NCBI GenBank assembly: GCA_946965045.2
Contig: OX337231.1
Location: 3,596,001-3,660,000, forward strand
Length of the DNA: 64,000 nt
Origin: Epithemia pelagica
Taxonomy: Eukaryota > Bacillariophyta > Bacillariophyceae > Surirellales > Surirellaceae
Direction of reading: 5' to 3'
In this document: one piece after another, positions 52,641-61,710 of the stretch
How the letters are laid out: each line of letters starts with the position of its first letter
Position numbering within the stretch: position 1 is the first letter of the stretch
Position numbers and translations under genes: made by a program
Notes under the pieces: generated by a model
Seen by the model: only the letters and a program-made list of their open reading frames with translations
Databases searched by the model: none
What the model was told of the DNA's origin: nothing

Positions 52641-53272
52641 ATGGTGACCTTGCAACTTCCGGAACACTATGGTTATGTCATTTTGACCACGGTGGTGGGT
52701 CAATTTGTCACGGGTCAAATTTTGGGTGGCACCGTCATGATGGCCCGCAACAAATTCAATGTGCCCTATCCCAACATGTATGCGACACCGGGTTATCACA
52801 AGGAAGCCGATGCCTTTAATCGCGTTCAACGGGGCCATCAAAACATGCTCGAAACCTTGGATACCTTTTCTCTCCTGGCGTTGATTGGAGGACTCAAGTA
52901 CGTGATGTGTTGTGTGTGTCGTCGAGGTTGTTGCTGCTACTATACGATTCGGTAGCTTGTGTATGCCAGTGTCGACCACAAGAGACTTGGGCGCGCCCTG
53001 ACCCACTTGTATGGTTTGCGTGTTTGGTTGCTGCTTTTCTTCGATTGGTTGTGGTGGTATTGTGTTGGACACACAGAAATCCCATTGTGTGTTCCATTTC
53101 GTCCGTCTTGTATTTGGGAGGATGCATCTTGTACCAAATGGGTTATGCCGATACGGCCAAGGATGTCAAGACGGCACGATATGCCAAGGGTGGCATGATC
53201 AAATTTGTCGGACTCTTGAGTGCCTTGGGTTGTACCATTAATTTGGCCGGAAGTCTCAACCAGTGGTGGTAA
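52641..53272 (+). CDS. MGST3: Microsomal glutathione S-transferase 3-like MAPEG protein
   Basis: Exon 1 is 52641-52897, phase-2 GT-AG intron 52898-53076 (179 bp), exon 2 53077-53272, giving 150 aa, the usual MAPEG length. The order matches MGST3: LPEHYGYVILT, a membrane helix, ARNKFNVPYPNMYAT, the signature FNRVQRGHQNMLET, a second helix LLALIGGLK spliced to NPIVCSISSVLYLGG, then YQMGYADTAKDVKTARY and a last helix. Four transmembrane helices are visible. MAPEG enzymes of this class act in ER/microsomal membranes as glutathione transferases or peroxidases on lipid hydroperoxides, or conjugate leukotriene-like substrates. The conserved Arg and Asn of RVQRGHQN are present. The splice keeps both frame and family continuity. 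Confidence 0.92.
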
Positions 53273-54311
53273 CAAGTAAGAAGAAACGACACTCTAGGAC
53301 GACGACGACGACGACAAGGACAGTATGAGGTGGTGGTGGTGTGTGTTGGTGAATGACACGGTTCCAACGGTACCACGAGTTGCTCAGAAACAGAAACGCA
53401 AAACAACTCTAGAGGATGAAGAATACCTACCTACACGCTCTTGTAGGCATACGACAGTCGCTCGACTGTGCCGTCTTGTGCTCTTCTTTTGGTAGGAACT
53501 TGAGAGCCGGTTCTTATTGTGCTCCTCCTTGGATGAATGAAAATGACAGTGCACATCCAGACACTCGTCTCTTCCGAATAACTTGTTGGGGGCAGAAAAC
53601 TCACCGACAGGATACGTTCCCACACGTGTGCTGGAAGAACTATACTGTCGGCAGGGTGGTCCTCCTTGTCCAGTCGGACAATCGCTCAAAGAGAGCATCC
53701 TTGCCAAAGCACTGGAATCTGCCCGTTGAAAAAATGGATCGGTCCAAGGGGCATCGTGCGGCTGGAAGCAATCGTTCGACTACGAACGATGGGCGACGAC
53801 GACAACCCGAGCGCGGGGATGGAACCGGACCCGTCCCATGTGGAATCTTTCTATCCTATACGCGGACCGTCGTCGCAGGCCGCCCATATGGTGAGATGCG
53901 TACGACGACGAGATGCAGGTATGATCCACCGACAGGACCAGCGTCAACCAACGCTGGTCCATCCGCCGACAGGACCAGCGTCAACCAACGCAAGGTCCAT
54001 TGCGGTGCGTTGGGTGGGCGCGCCGCAAGACACTCTCTATGCATATATACCCAACACCACTACTACAACGATTGGCGAGCCGGGAGAACACTCCACAAAA
54101 CTACGGGCGTTGTGGAATACTGAGTACGGTATCGTGTGTCGTCCTACTATGATTCTGCCTAAGGAAACTGCACTTTGGATATAACTACGACACGAGCAAT
54201 AATGGAGCCTTTCGGTACCCATCAATGCACCGCCGCCGCTGTTTCCATGGCACACGGGTGCGAGAGAGAGCGATTGGCCAAGAAAAGCTCGTCACGAGAA
54301 ACATGACAAGA
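53273..54311. other. Convergent spacer MGST3 / surface protein
   Basis: About 1 kb between 3' ends. The open frame at 53416-54123 overlaps a tandem repeat and has no recognised similarity, so it is not called. Confidence 0.5.
53925..53999. repeat. Two-copy 37-bp tandem repeat
   Basis: CCGACAGGACCAGCGTCAAC with its continuation CAACGC occurs at 53929 and again at 53966. The 37-bp unit ends in GGTCCAT in both copies. Confidence 0.85.
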
Positions 54312-56792
54312 TTAGGAAAGATCATCGGCAGAAACCACGTCTTGCTTTACATCTTGCGAAATTTCCTCCGAAGCAGCACCGACTTGCTTCACGTCTTGCA
54401 AACACGGCTGCGAGTTTTGGATTCCCTTGGCGTAGGCCATTTTGTAAGTGACAAAAATCGAGACGGCAAAGGCCAAGACCGTCACAACAATGCCCACGGC
54501 CAACCCAACCGTGTTGACACCATCATCATCGTCCTTGTCGTCTCCTTGGTCGGGATCCGACGAGAGCAGATCGGCCAGGGGAATCCGGTCCTCTTGACGG
54601 TCCAGGACCACAATCGACGCGGCATCGGGTGTCGTCTCGGGCACCCAGGCCAGATTGAGCGCTTGCGCCATGACACTGCCGAGACTCGTCAGTTTCTCTC
54701 CCACGGGGACGGCACACTGGTGATTTGGACAATTGGTCACACGAACCGTCACGGCCAGCGGCACGACACCTTCGTCTTGTTGGTGATTGAGCATGCGAAG
54801 TTGCACATGTTGCGCCTCGACGCCCAATTCCTTCGCCACGGCGGGTTGCACGGCCGTATAGAGCTTGTCGAGCACCACAAATTCGGGTGCCCCAATAAAG
54901 TCCACCTCTTGAGATTCGGCGGAGGACGGTGGGTTGGCCTCGAGCAGATAGTGTGCCGTAATGTGCACAGTTCCGGCACTTGGTGGGTTGGGCAAGACGG
55001 TTCGAGGACAGGCTGGCACACCCGTCAAATTGGTGGCGGGTGGCAACAAACGGAAAAAGGTGGTGGTATCACCTTCGATACTCACATCGGGATGCATGAG
55101 TTGGACCAAATCTTCCAAAATCAAATCGGGTCGAATTCTTCCGAGATCCCAATACGTGTTGCCCTGGACGCCATGTGCCTGGTCGAGCGCCAGGACGGAC
55201 CCACACCGCAGGGCGAGGAACTGCGAAAAAATGTCGCGGTTTGGATGGAACAGCAATTCATCGGCCCCCGTGAGTTTGAAATTGCACGAGGCCGACCAAC
55301 AATTGGCGCCAATGCCCGCGGCAATCCAATAATCGGCCCATTCAAACAATTCCAGGTACTGTTGAATGGGCACACTGCACCGCGTGTCGCTCGTCCCGGA
55401 CGGACAAACGCCACAGCCCGATCCACAGACCGCGTCCTGGATGGAATTGTCGGAATTGCGGTAATTTACATTGGCATCCCGCAGAAACTGTCCAATGTAG
55501 GTCGATCCGACTGTGATCATCCAACTGTTGCGAGCCGCCTCGTTCCAAGTGCCGGGCTTGCCGAGCATGACGCTGGGACGATACTGCGCCGTGGCGGCCA
55601 ATTCCTTGGCCCGCAGGTAGCGCGTTTCAATGAGATCAAACAGACTATTCCCGGTACTTTCGGATCCGACCAGGAGGGCCATGAGTTTCATGAGCTCGGC
55701 CCGGCCCAAGGGTGTTTCTTCTCCCGGGTCTGCGTCGAGAAACTGTCGGGCCGCAATCTTGGGGTCCGTGGCATGATCGCCGAGCGATCGCGGCTCGGTG
55801 ATCAAGACATCGGGAAAGCCACCGGGCAAATCATTGAGGCGATGATAAATGGGATCGCGGTTGGATGCGGCCTTGCGTTCCACGAAGACTTGTAGCATGT
55901 CGTCGCCGCCACACGTGCCGGTACGGCCCAGCAATACGACACTTTGGGGCAACTGACTATCAAAAAACAACTCGTACGAGAGACTGGTCGGTCGCGCCGA
56001 GGCCTCGCCGTTGGACAAAATCCAGAGAGTTCCCCCTTGCACCCACTCGGGGACCGAAGCAAAGACACCCAAGGCTTGTTCGAGGGCATCGACTGGGGCC
56101 TTGGTGTCGTCGGCCGGATAGATGCAGGCCGTTTCTTGAAGGACACAGAAAGCAGTGTCGGAAGGCGTACAATCGGCATCCACCAGCTGGAGGGTAAAGC
56201 CGGTTCCCACAAGGTGTCCTACTCCCCCCCCAAACCTTATCGTCAGGAGCGTGGACGGTTGTCCATTGAGCGCCACTGTGAGAGGCTGCAGGACTCCATC
56301 GGCTACATCGGTCAGTACTTCAGGCGCTCCGTCGCTGAGAAATCGGGTCGATTCAATGGCCACCACCTTGGATCGCTGTCCCATGTGGTAGAGTTTGGTG
56401 AGTGTGTTGGGCATTTGGACCATGACGGACGAGACGGGGACATGAAGAATGGTGGATCCGACCCACTCGGCCGACAGGGCGGGAACGGGACACCCGCATC
56501 GAACCAAGACCACCTTTTGGTGCGTCGCCGTCATCCACGGACCGCGCGTCGGCCACGATTGTTCCAACAAGACATGGGTATTGGCATACTCCAATCGCGT
56601 CACGCTACTCGCATGGTCCATGGAAATCTTGGTGGCAAAGTGGTCCACATTTGGATCACAATTCACCACACGGTGAGCGCAGCTATCACGATTGTCCAAA
56701 ATGGGAGTCGTATCCTCAGACGACACGGTCCCAGCAGCAGCTAGCAACAGGAGGGAGGTCAAGGTGCTGGAACCAACAAGACAAAGACGCAT
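54312..56792 (-). CDS. Membrane-anchored surface protein with BtuF/TroA-like substrate-binding fold
   Basis: An 826-aa single-exon protein from the ATG at 56792. It has a signal peptide (about 1-25, LVGSSTLTSLLLLAAAG), a long Cys-containing ectodomain, one membrane helix (about 762-785, GLAVGIVVTVLAFAVSIFV) and a short cytosolic tail. The ectodomain contains the layout of the periplasmic-binding type 2 family (PF01497): a CPVPA start, SKVVAIESTRFLSDGAPEV, GFPDVLITEPR, GEETPLGRAELMKLMALLVG, LFDLIETRYLRAKELA, RPSVMLGKP, TYIGQFLRDANVNY and WADYWIAAG. Bacterial relatives deliver cobalamin, siderophores or metals to ABC importers. Diatoms have surface iron-siderophore proteins of related fold, so metal or siderophore capture is a reasonable guess. 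The ligand is unproven. A second, SEA-like or stalk region precedes the membrane helix. Confidence 0.75.
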   Translation of the reverse strand: MRLCLVGSSTLTSLLLLAAAGTVSSEDTTPILDNRDSCAHRVVNCDPNVDHFATKISMDHASSVTRLEYANTHVLLEQSWPTRGPWMTATHQKVVLVRCGCPVPALSAEWVGSTILHVPVSSVMVQMPNTLTKLYHMGQRSKVVAIESTRFLSDGAPEVLTDVADGVLQPLTVALNGQPSTLLTIRFGGGVGHLVGTGFTLQLVDADCTPSDTAFCVLQETACIYPADDTKAPVDALEQALGVFASVPEWVQGGTLWILSNGEASARPTSLSYELFFDSQLPQSVVLLGRTGTCGGDDMLQVFVERKAASNRDPIYHRLNDLPGGFPDVLITEPRSLGDHATDPKIAARQFLDADPGEETPLGRAELMKLMALLVGSESTGNSLFDLIETRYLRAKELAATAQYRPSVMLGKPGTWNEAARNSWMITVGSTYIGQFLRDANVNYRNSDNSIQDAVCGSGCGVCPSGTSDTRCSVPIQQYLELFEWADYWIAAGIGANCWSASCNFKLTGADELLFHPNRDIFSQFLALRCGSVLALDQAHGVQGNTYWDLGRIRPDLILEDLVQLMHPDVSIEGDTTTFFRLLPPATNLTGVPACPRTVLPNPPSAGTVHITAHYLLEANPPSSAESQEVDFIGAPEFVVLDKLYTAVQPAVAKELGVEAQHVQLRMLNHQQDEGVVPLAVTVRVTNCPNHQCAVPVGEKLTSLGSVMAQALNLAWVPETTPDAASIVVLDRQEDRIPLADLLSSDPDQGDDKDDDDGVNTVGLAVGIVVTVLAFAVSIFVTYKMAYAKGIQNSQPCLQDVKQVGAASEEISQDVKQDVVSADDLS

Positions 56793-58310
56793 GGTAAGTT
56801 AAGGTTATTTTGCTTGGTACAGGACGACGACGGCAGAAAGGATAGAGAGGACGAGGACGAGGAGTCGAGGAGAGATGTGCTTCTTGTGTGCTTGTTGTGG
56901 TCCAACTTCACGTTCCAGTATCCACAGAGAGAGAGAGAGGAACCAATGAGAAATGAGTATGAGTAGGCTGTCTCCTTGCATGGCGAGAGACAAAAGATAC
57001 GGCGAGAGGCCATTTTTGGTTCTTCTTCGGCTCTTTTTGGTTTGTGGCTCAGAGAGAGACAAGACAGAAGTGTGAGAAATAAAGGGCTTTTTCTCAATGT
57101 GGTACGAAAAAGTGTTCGCATTGTTGGCTCGCTCGGCGGACTCTTTGGGGAGCTTCGAAGGAGAGGGGCGGAATGTAGCGAGATCTATTGAAACGACCCG
57201 GAATTACCCCACCATCTCCCCAAAGCGTGTGGCGAGCGATCCAACGCCTCTCTCGACGCTCGAGCATCAGACGATCTGGTCGAAGCTGTCCACAGCAGTA
57301 ATCAGGTAGAGTATAGGAGTACCTCTTTCGAGTTCTCTCTCTCTCTCGAGCAATGGAGTCCATGGTTCCCGTTCGTAGTAGTACTCGCCTCTGTCAAGGT
57401 ATCGCTATATGAAACTTTGCTAGTATTGGACGTGTGAGAAGAAGAATAGGGTAAGGTACACCCAAAAGGCCTTGATTATTAGGAGTATTGTACACCCACT
57501 CGTTTCGGCAAACGGGTGGGTCTTTCGCGAACAACAATAACAGTAGTAATAGGATGATCCTTTTGCAACAATGAGCAAGTCGAACGGCGACGGCGGACAT
57601 CCAAAGTCTACTTCCATTGGGCTTTTTAGCATTTGACTACTTTATTCTGCGAAATGGACAACGCCAACTTCCACAGTTCCCATGCATGTTCCATCAGCTG
57701 TGTTTGCGGTCCTCCTCCAGGCCAAAGCAACACCATGAGCTCGTTCCGAACAAGGTTGGTCCTTTTCGACCTGCAAATTCTGGTATTATGTACTTCTAGT
57801 AGAGACTAGACACACATGTGGAATGTGGGACCATATGAAAGACAACATATTCTAGAGTAGGTAGCTCTAGGGAGACATGCTAGATACAACATGTTACGAA
57901 GATGTATGTGTATGTCGGCCGAATCGTGCACTGGCTCGTTGGAACACGCAAGACACAGACACGAATGTTTAACCCCGCTGTTTTGGTACGACTGCCCAGT
58001 CTGTAAGCAATTCAAAACTGTTCCGACTCAACGGATATGGTTGGTCTTGGTCACGTACGTCGACCGATTCAAAGGACCCAAAGTCGGCCCACAAAGTCCA
58101 AAACCCAAACGGCAACGGACGCATCCGCTAGATTCCCATTACATGCATTCATCTGGGGCATTGGATTGGAATACAGAGCAGGACGATTCTACTTTTCTGG
58201 TTCATTCTCTTGATTTTCGTTTCCTTTCACCAACACAATTCAATCGGCTCTTCCTCTTCTATTGCACAACGAAGATTGAGAGAGTGTTTGGTTCCGACAC
58301 CACACACAAC
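56793..58310. promoter_or_regulatory. Divergent intergenic region, BtuF-like / S8-like genes
   Basis: 1.5 kb between divergent start codons. The open frame reaching 57891 is a non-conserved upstream extension of the protease frame. No other gene is supported. It contains short (AG)n runs. Confidence 0.4.
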
Positions 58311-60377
58311 ATGATTACGATCCACAGTGTTGGTTCGGCTCGAACCGTCGGGTTCCCACTCCTCCTGTTGCTGCTGCTTGCTCTAGTAGTGAAAGAGACC
58401 AATGCCAGGCTGTCGCAAGAGGAATTGCTGCAACGGGTCGCTTCCATCGTACCCAACATGGAGGCAAGTGATTGTGTCCATGTGGATGCCTACAAAACGG
58501 AGGACGACGAATCGGATGCAGATTGGTTCGATGTCATGAAGGACTTGGAGGCCACGGAAATTGTCCCCTGGCAACACTTGTGTTCGGCCTGCATCCCAAA
58601 ACAAAACCTCCAACGTCTCGCCCAACACGAAACGATCCAAGGATTCATTGTGGCACCACCACCCATGGAAGCATCGTCATTGTCCTACCATCCCTATCCA
58701 GCCCAATCGGGCTCGGTAGGCAAGGAGGCTGCTCAAGCCACCATGGCCGATATTGCTCGCAAACGATTCAACGTGGATGGTTCCGATGTCAAGGTGTGTA
58801 TTTTTTCCAATTCCTTTGATTGTCGGGAGGGGGACGACAGTTACGAGGCGGACATTGCTTCGGGAGACCTTCCACCGGGTATTGAAATCTTTTTTGAAGG
58901 CAATTGTACCGTCTTGGAAGCCGGAAATAGCGAAACGGTCGATGAAGGACGGGCCATGGCCCAAATCATTCACGATGTCGCACCGGGTGCGCAATTGGCA
59001 TTTTTTGCCACGGGCTCAACCCTTGTCTCGTATACCAATCGGGCCGCGCTCGTTCCAGAAAAGGGCTGTGACGTTGTCGTGGACGATGTGGTCGCTTTCA
59101 CCGAACTCTATTTCCAACGCGATGTACTGAGTCAAGAAATTCGTCGTGTCGTGACACACGAGGAAATTCCTTGGATTTCAGCCGCCGGTAATTTGCATGG
59201 ACAATGGTACGAAACCAAGTTTCATCCCATTCGTACCGATGAGGGACAAATTTGTCACAATTTTGCGGTCGACCCGGACAAGGACATGCCGCAATTGACG
59301 CAAAATTTTACCATCTTTCTCCGAAGGTGGCAAATCTTTTTACAATGGGACCAGCCCTCCATTTATGCTTCGGCACACGTTCCTCCCCCCTTGGACATTG
59401 TCGCCAGTGTCGCGTTTGAGGGAAGTACCCGGCGTGGTCGACCCTTGCGATTATCCACGGCAAATTTCACATCCTTGGGCGATGACATGGCTGGATTTCC
59501 GGGACTTGTCCTAACGTATCCTGCGACCTCCCTTTTTCTTTTTTCTCGTCCCTTTGAAATCCAGATGCAACTCAAAGTGTGTGTGAATAGTGGCAAGTGG
59601 CCCAAGAATTTCAAGTGGTTCTTCCAGGCGTTGTTCAATGACACTACTACATCGAACATTCCCTTTGCCAGTGCCGTGCCGAATGCCACCTCGGGAGAAA
59701 CCTTTGGTCATGTCAACCTGGATGAATCGGTCATTGTTGGGGCCGTCAACGTGGAGGAGACTCCCGTCTTTAGTGGCGAGTTGCCTCAAATACGAAACTT
59801 TTCCTCGTCGGGTGGATCGCAACGGACCTTGGCCGACAATGGACGGCGGCTCAAGGAACCCGAAATTCCCCTCAATCCCAACGTGTGTGGACCCGACAAT
59901 ATCCCCACCACCTTTTTTGGAAGGGTCGATAATCGATTTACGGGAACCTCGGCGGCGGCACCGGTACTGGCGGGAATTGCTGCCCTCATGCTACAAGCCA
60001 ATCCCTCGTTGAAACCGGATCAACTTCTGGAGATACTGCAAGACACGGCCATTGATATGGACGATCCCACCACCACCATCACCACATCCTACCAAGACTA
60101 CCACAAACGAAGGACCAGCATTGCTCCATATCATTCGTTTGAGGAGGATTGGGTAGATCCCAGTTTTGATGTAGGATTTGACTTTAAAACGGGATTTGGC
60201 TTTGTCGACGCCAACAAGGCGGTCGAAGCCGCAGTCACGGGCAAAAAGGGGGGCAAAGGGGGCAAGAAAAGCCCACGGAGTGATGGTGGTGGAAGAGGCA
60301 AAAAGAAGAAGAGAAGAAAACGACGAGGACCCATGCACTACAGACCACGACGACAAATGAAATCGAAATGGAGCTAA
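58311..60377 (+). CDS. Secreted subtilisin-like (S8/S53-like) protease with altered catalytic sites
   Basis: 688 aa from the ATG at 58311, which directly precedes a signal peptide (FPLLLLLLLALVV...NA); the longer frame lacks one. The protein follows the subtilase layout VKVCIFSNSFDC (about 160), a SGDLPPGIEI strand, DEGRAMAQIIHDVAPGAQLA (about 209), CDVVVDDV, IPWISAAGN (oxyanion Asn, about 292) and FTGTSAAAPVLAGIAALML (nucleophile Ser, about 545). Compared with canonical D-x-G and HGT sites, the first site reads SNS and the second DEG. A DEG second site is typical of a divergent bacterial subfamily that has SDS at the first site, so the Asn is the unusual part. The C terminus is a strongly basic Lys/Arg/Gly tail. 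Catalytic competence is uncertain. Confidence 0.8.
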   Translation: MITIHSVGSARTVGFPLLLLLLLALVVKETNARLSQEELLQRVASIVPNMEASDCVHVDAYKTEDDESDADWFDVMKDLEATEIVPWQHLCSACIPKQNLQRLAQHETIQGFIVAPPPMEASSLSYHPYPAQSGSVGKEAAQATMADIARKRFNVDGSDVKVCIFSNSFDCREGDDSYEADIASGDLPPGIEIFFEGNCTVLEAGNSETVDEGRAMAQIIHDVAPGAQLAFFATGSTLVSYTNRAALVPEKGCDVVVDDVVAFTELYFQRDVLSQEIRRVVTHEEIPWISAAGNLHGQWYETKFHPIRTDEGQICHNFAVDPDKDMPQLTQNFTIFLRRWQIFLQWDQPSIYASAHVPPPLDIVASVAFEGSTRRGRPLRLSTANFTSLGDDMAGFPGLVLTYPATSLFLFSRPFEIQMQLKVCVNSGKWPKNFKWFFQALFNDTTTSNIPFASAVPNATSGETFGHVNLDESVIVGAVNVEETPVFSGELPQIRNFSSSGGSQRTLADNGRRLKEPEIPLNPNVCGPDNIPTTFFGRVDNRFTGTSAAAPVLAGIAALMLQANPSLKPDQLLEILQDTAIDMDDPTTTITTSYQDYHKRRTSIAPYHSFEEDWVDPSFDVGFDFKTGFGFVDANKAVEAAVTGKKGGKGGKKSPRSDGGGRGKKKKRRKRRGPMHYRPRRQMKSKWS

Positions 60378-60899
60378 AAAAATCCATAGACCAATTTCAG
60401 ATTGATGGAACGAATGCCAAACGAAACATGGGCAATGAGAGGAGTCTACATCAACGGGAAGACAACTTGTGAAACTACGTAAAAAGTACTTTATAGTAAG
60501 CCAATGCATACAATCGTTTGACTGTCGGCATCGATGTGTGGTAGGGTGTCGTGGGGCAATCTTGTTCCATGATGAGTCTCCCATTTGGTAACGGGAGGGA
60601 ACAGAGATCTGTGGCACGGAAAGCACAGTCTAGGGCAACATGGATGCGCTGAGACAGGTCATTGACGCTTGACATGTGAAGAGCTGCGGTAATGCGACAT
60701 CAAGAAAGACTATTATCCATCCAAGTACGAGGGGCAAGCTCTAAAAAGAAAGCCTGTCCTCTTTATAAGGTGATACGCTATGATGAATCATAAAATGAGT
60801 ATAAAAAGGACCCAGTTTGGTTGACTATGGATGTACTCCTACTACGGTCGGAGAATCGAGGTCTGTTGTCCCCAGCATCAGATCAATGAACACTTGACT
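60378..60899. other. Convergent spacer S8-like / DUF6824
   Basis: 522 bp between two 3' ends. No gene is supported. Confidence 0.5.
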
Positions 60900-61710
60900 C
60901 TAGACGTCTTCTAACCACATGGTATCCGTATCATCCAAGTGTTTGCACAATTCGGCAGCCTCTGGAAGAAACCAATAAAGTTCTGCCTCCTCCAATCCTT
61001 CAATATCTTCCACCACCGCCAAGTCGTTCTCGTTTCGGAATGGTTGGGGATCACCACCATTCAAGGGAATGGGTTGCAAGTCCTGCATGGGAGGGGCGTT
61101 GGTGTCACGAGAACGACGACGGGTCGAACAGTTGGGTCCGTTTTGTTGTGCCCGTTGCAAGGCAATTCGTCGGTGCCGCAAGGCCTGTCCGCCAAAACCA
61201 CAAGAGAGAGAGAGACATGTTGGTCTACATTCGTGGAAGCAAGTTTCATTGACTTCTCTATTGGGTGTCTGACTGCTTACCTGCGACACTTTCATTCGAG
61301 CTTCCGTGTGGGATACTTCGTAAAACTCTCCCGTGTCCGTGTCCAGATCTACAAAGCGACCGCCCGTATCCTGAACGAGAGACACAACCTCATCAGTGAT
61401 GCGGATTTTATCTGTTGGACCACCCAAAGAGAGAGACAGAGAGCGTTCCGAAAGATGTTGTCAGTCAAGTGGCTCAGATGGAATCTAGACGCCAAGCATC
61501 CAGTTTGGCCGTACCTTTGTTCTTCGTGGCCGCGGAATATGAAGCCACATACGACGCTATGATTCTCCGAAAGGCTTGGTTGCCCTGGCGCCCATAGGTA
61601 CCTTTGCCTCGTCCTAGCAACACGTCCACGTTCTTGAGAACAATCGAATTAGAGGAAGACGAGGATGTACTTTTCCCAGTCAAGTTAAACGACGAAGAAG
61701 ATGATGACAT
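60900..61710 (-). CDS. DUF6824-domain protein
   Basis: Three exons: 61710-61515, 61411-61281 and 61184-60900, with GT-AG introns of 103 bp (phase 1) and 96 bp (phase 0), giving 203 aa. The ATG at 61710 (MSSSSSSFN) is used because the longer frame begins with GTG. The domain reads VDVLLGRGKGTYGRQGNQAF, RRIIASYVASYSAATKN joined to KDKIRITDEVVSLVQ, then TGGRFVDLDTDTGEFYEV and ARMKVSQ joined to ALRHRRIA. This matches DUF6824 ('DVLLGRG...GN..FR...I...GGRF....W.EV...A..KVSQALR'), a domain expanded in diatoms and other stramenopiles and sometimes linked to nuclear proteins. Function is unknown. The C-terminal region is acidic. All joins restore domain continuity. Confidence 0.85.

Noticed and set aside
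57891-58310. N-terminal extension of the S8-like frame
   Set aside because: It would bury the signal peptide about 140 residues inside the protein.
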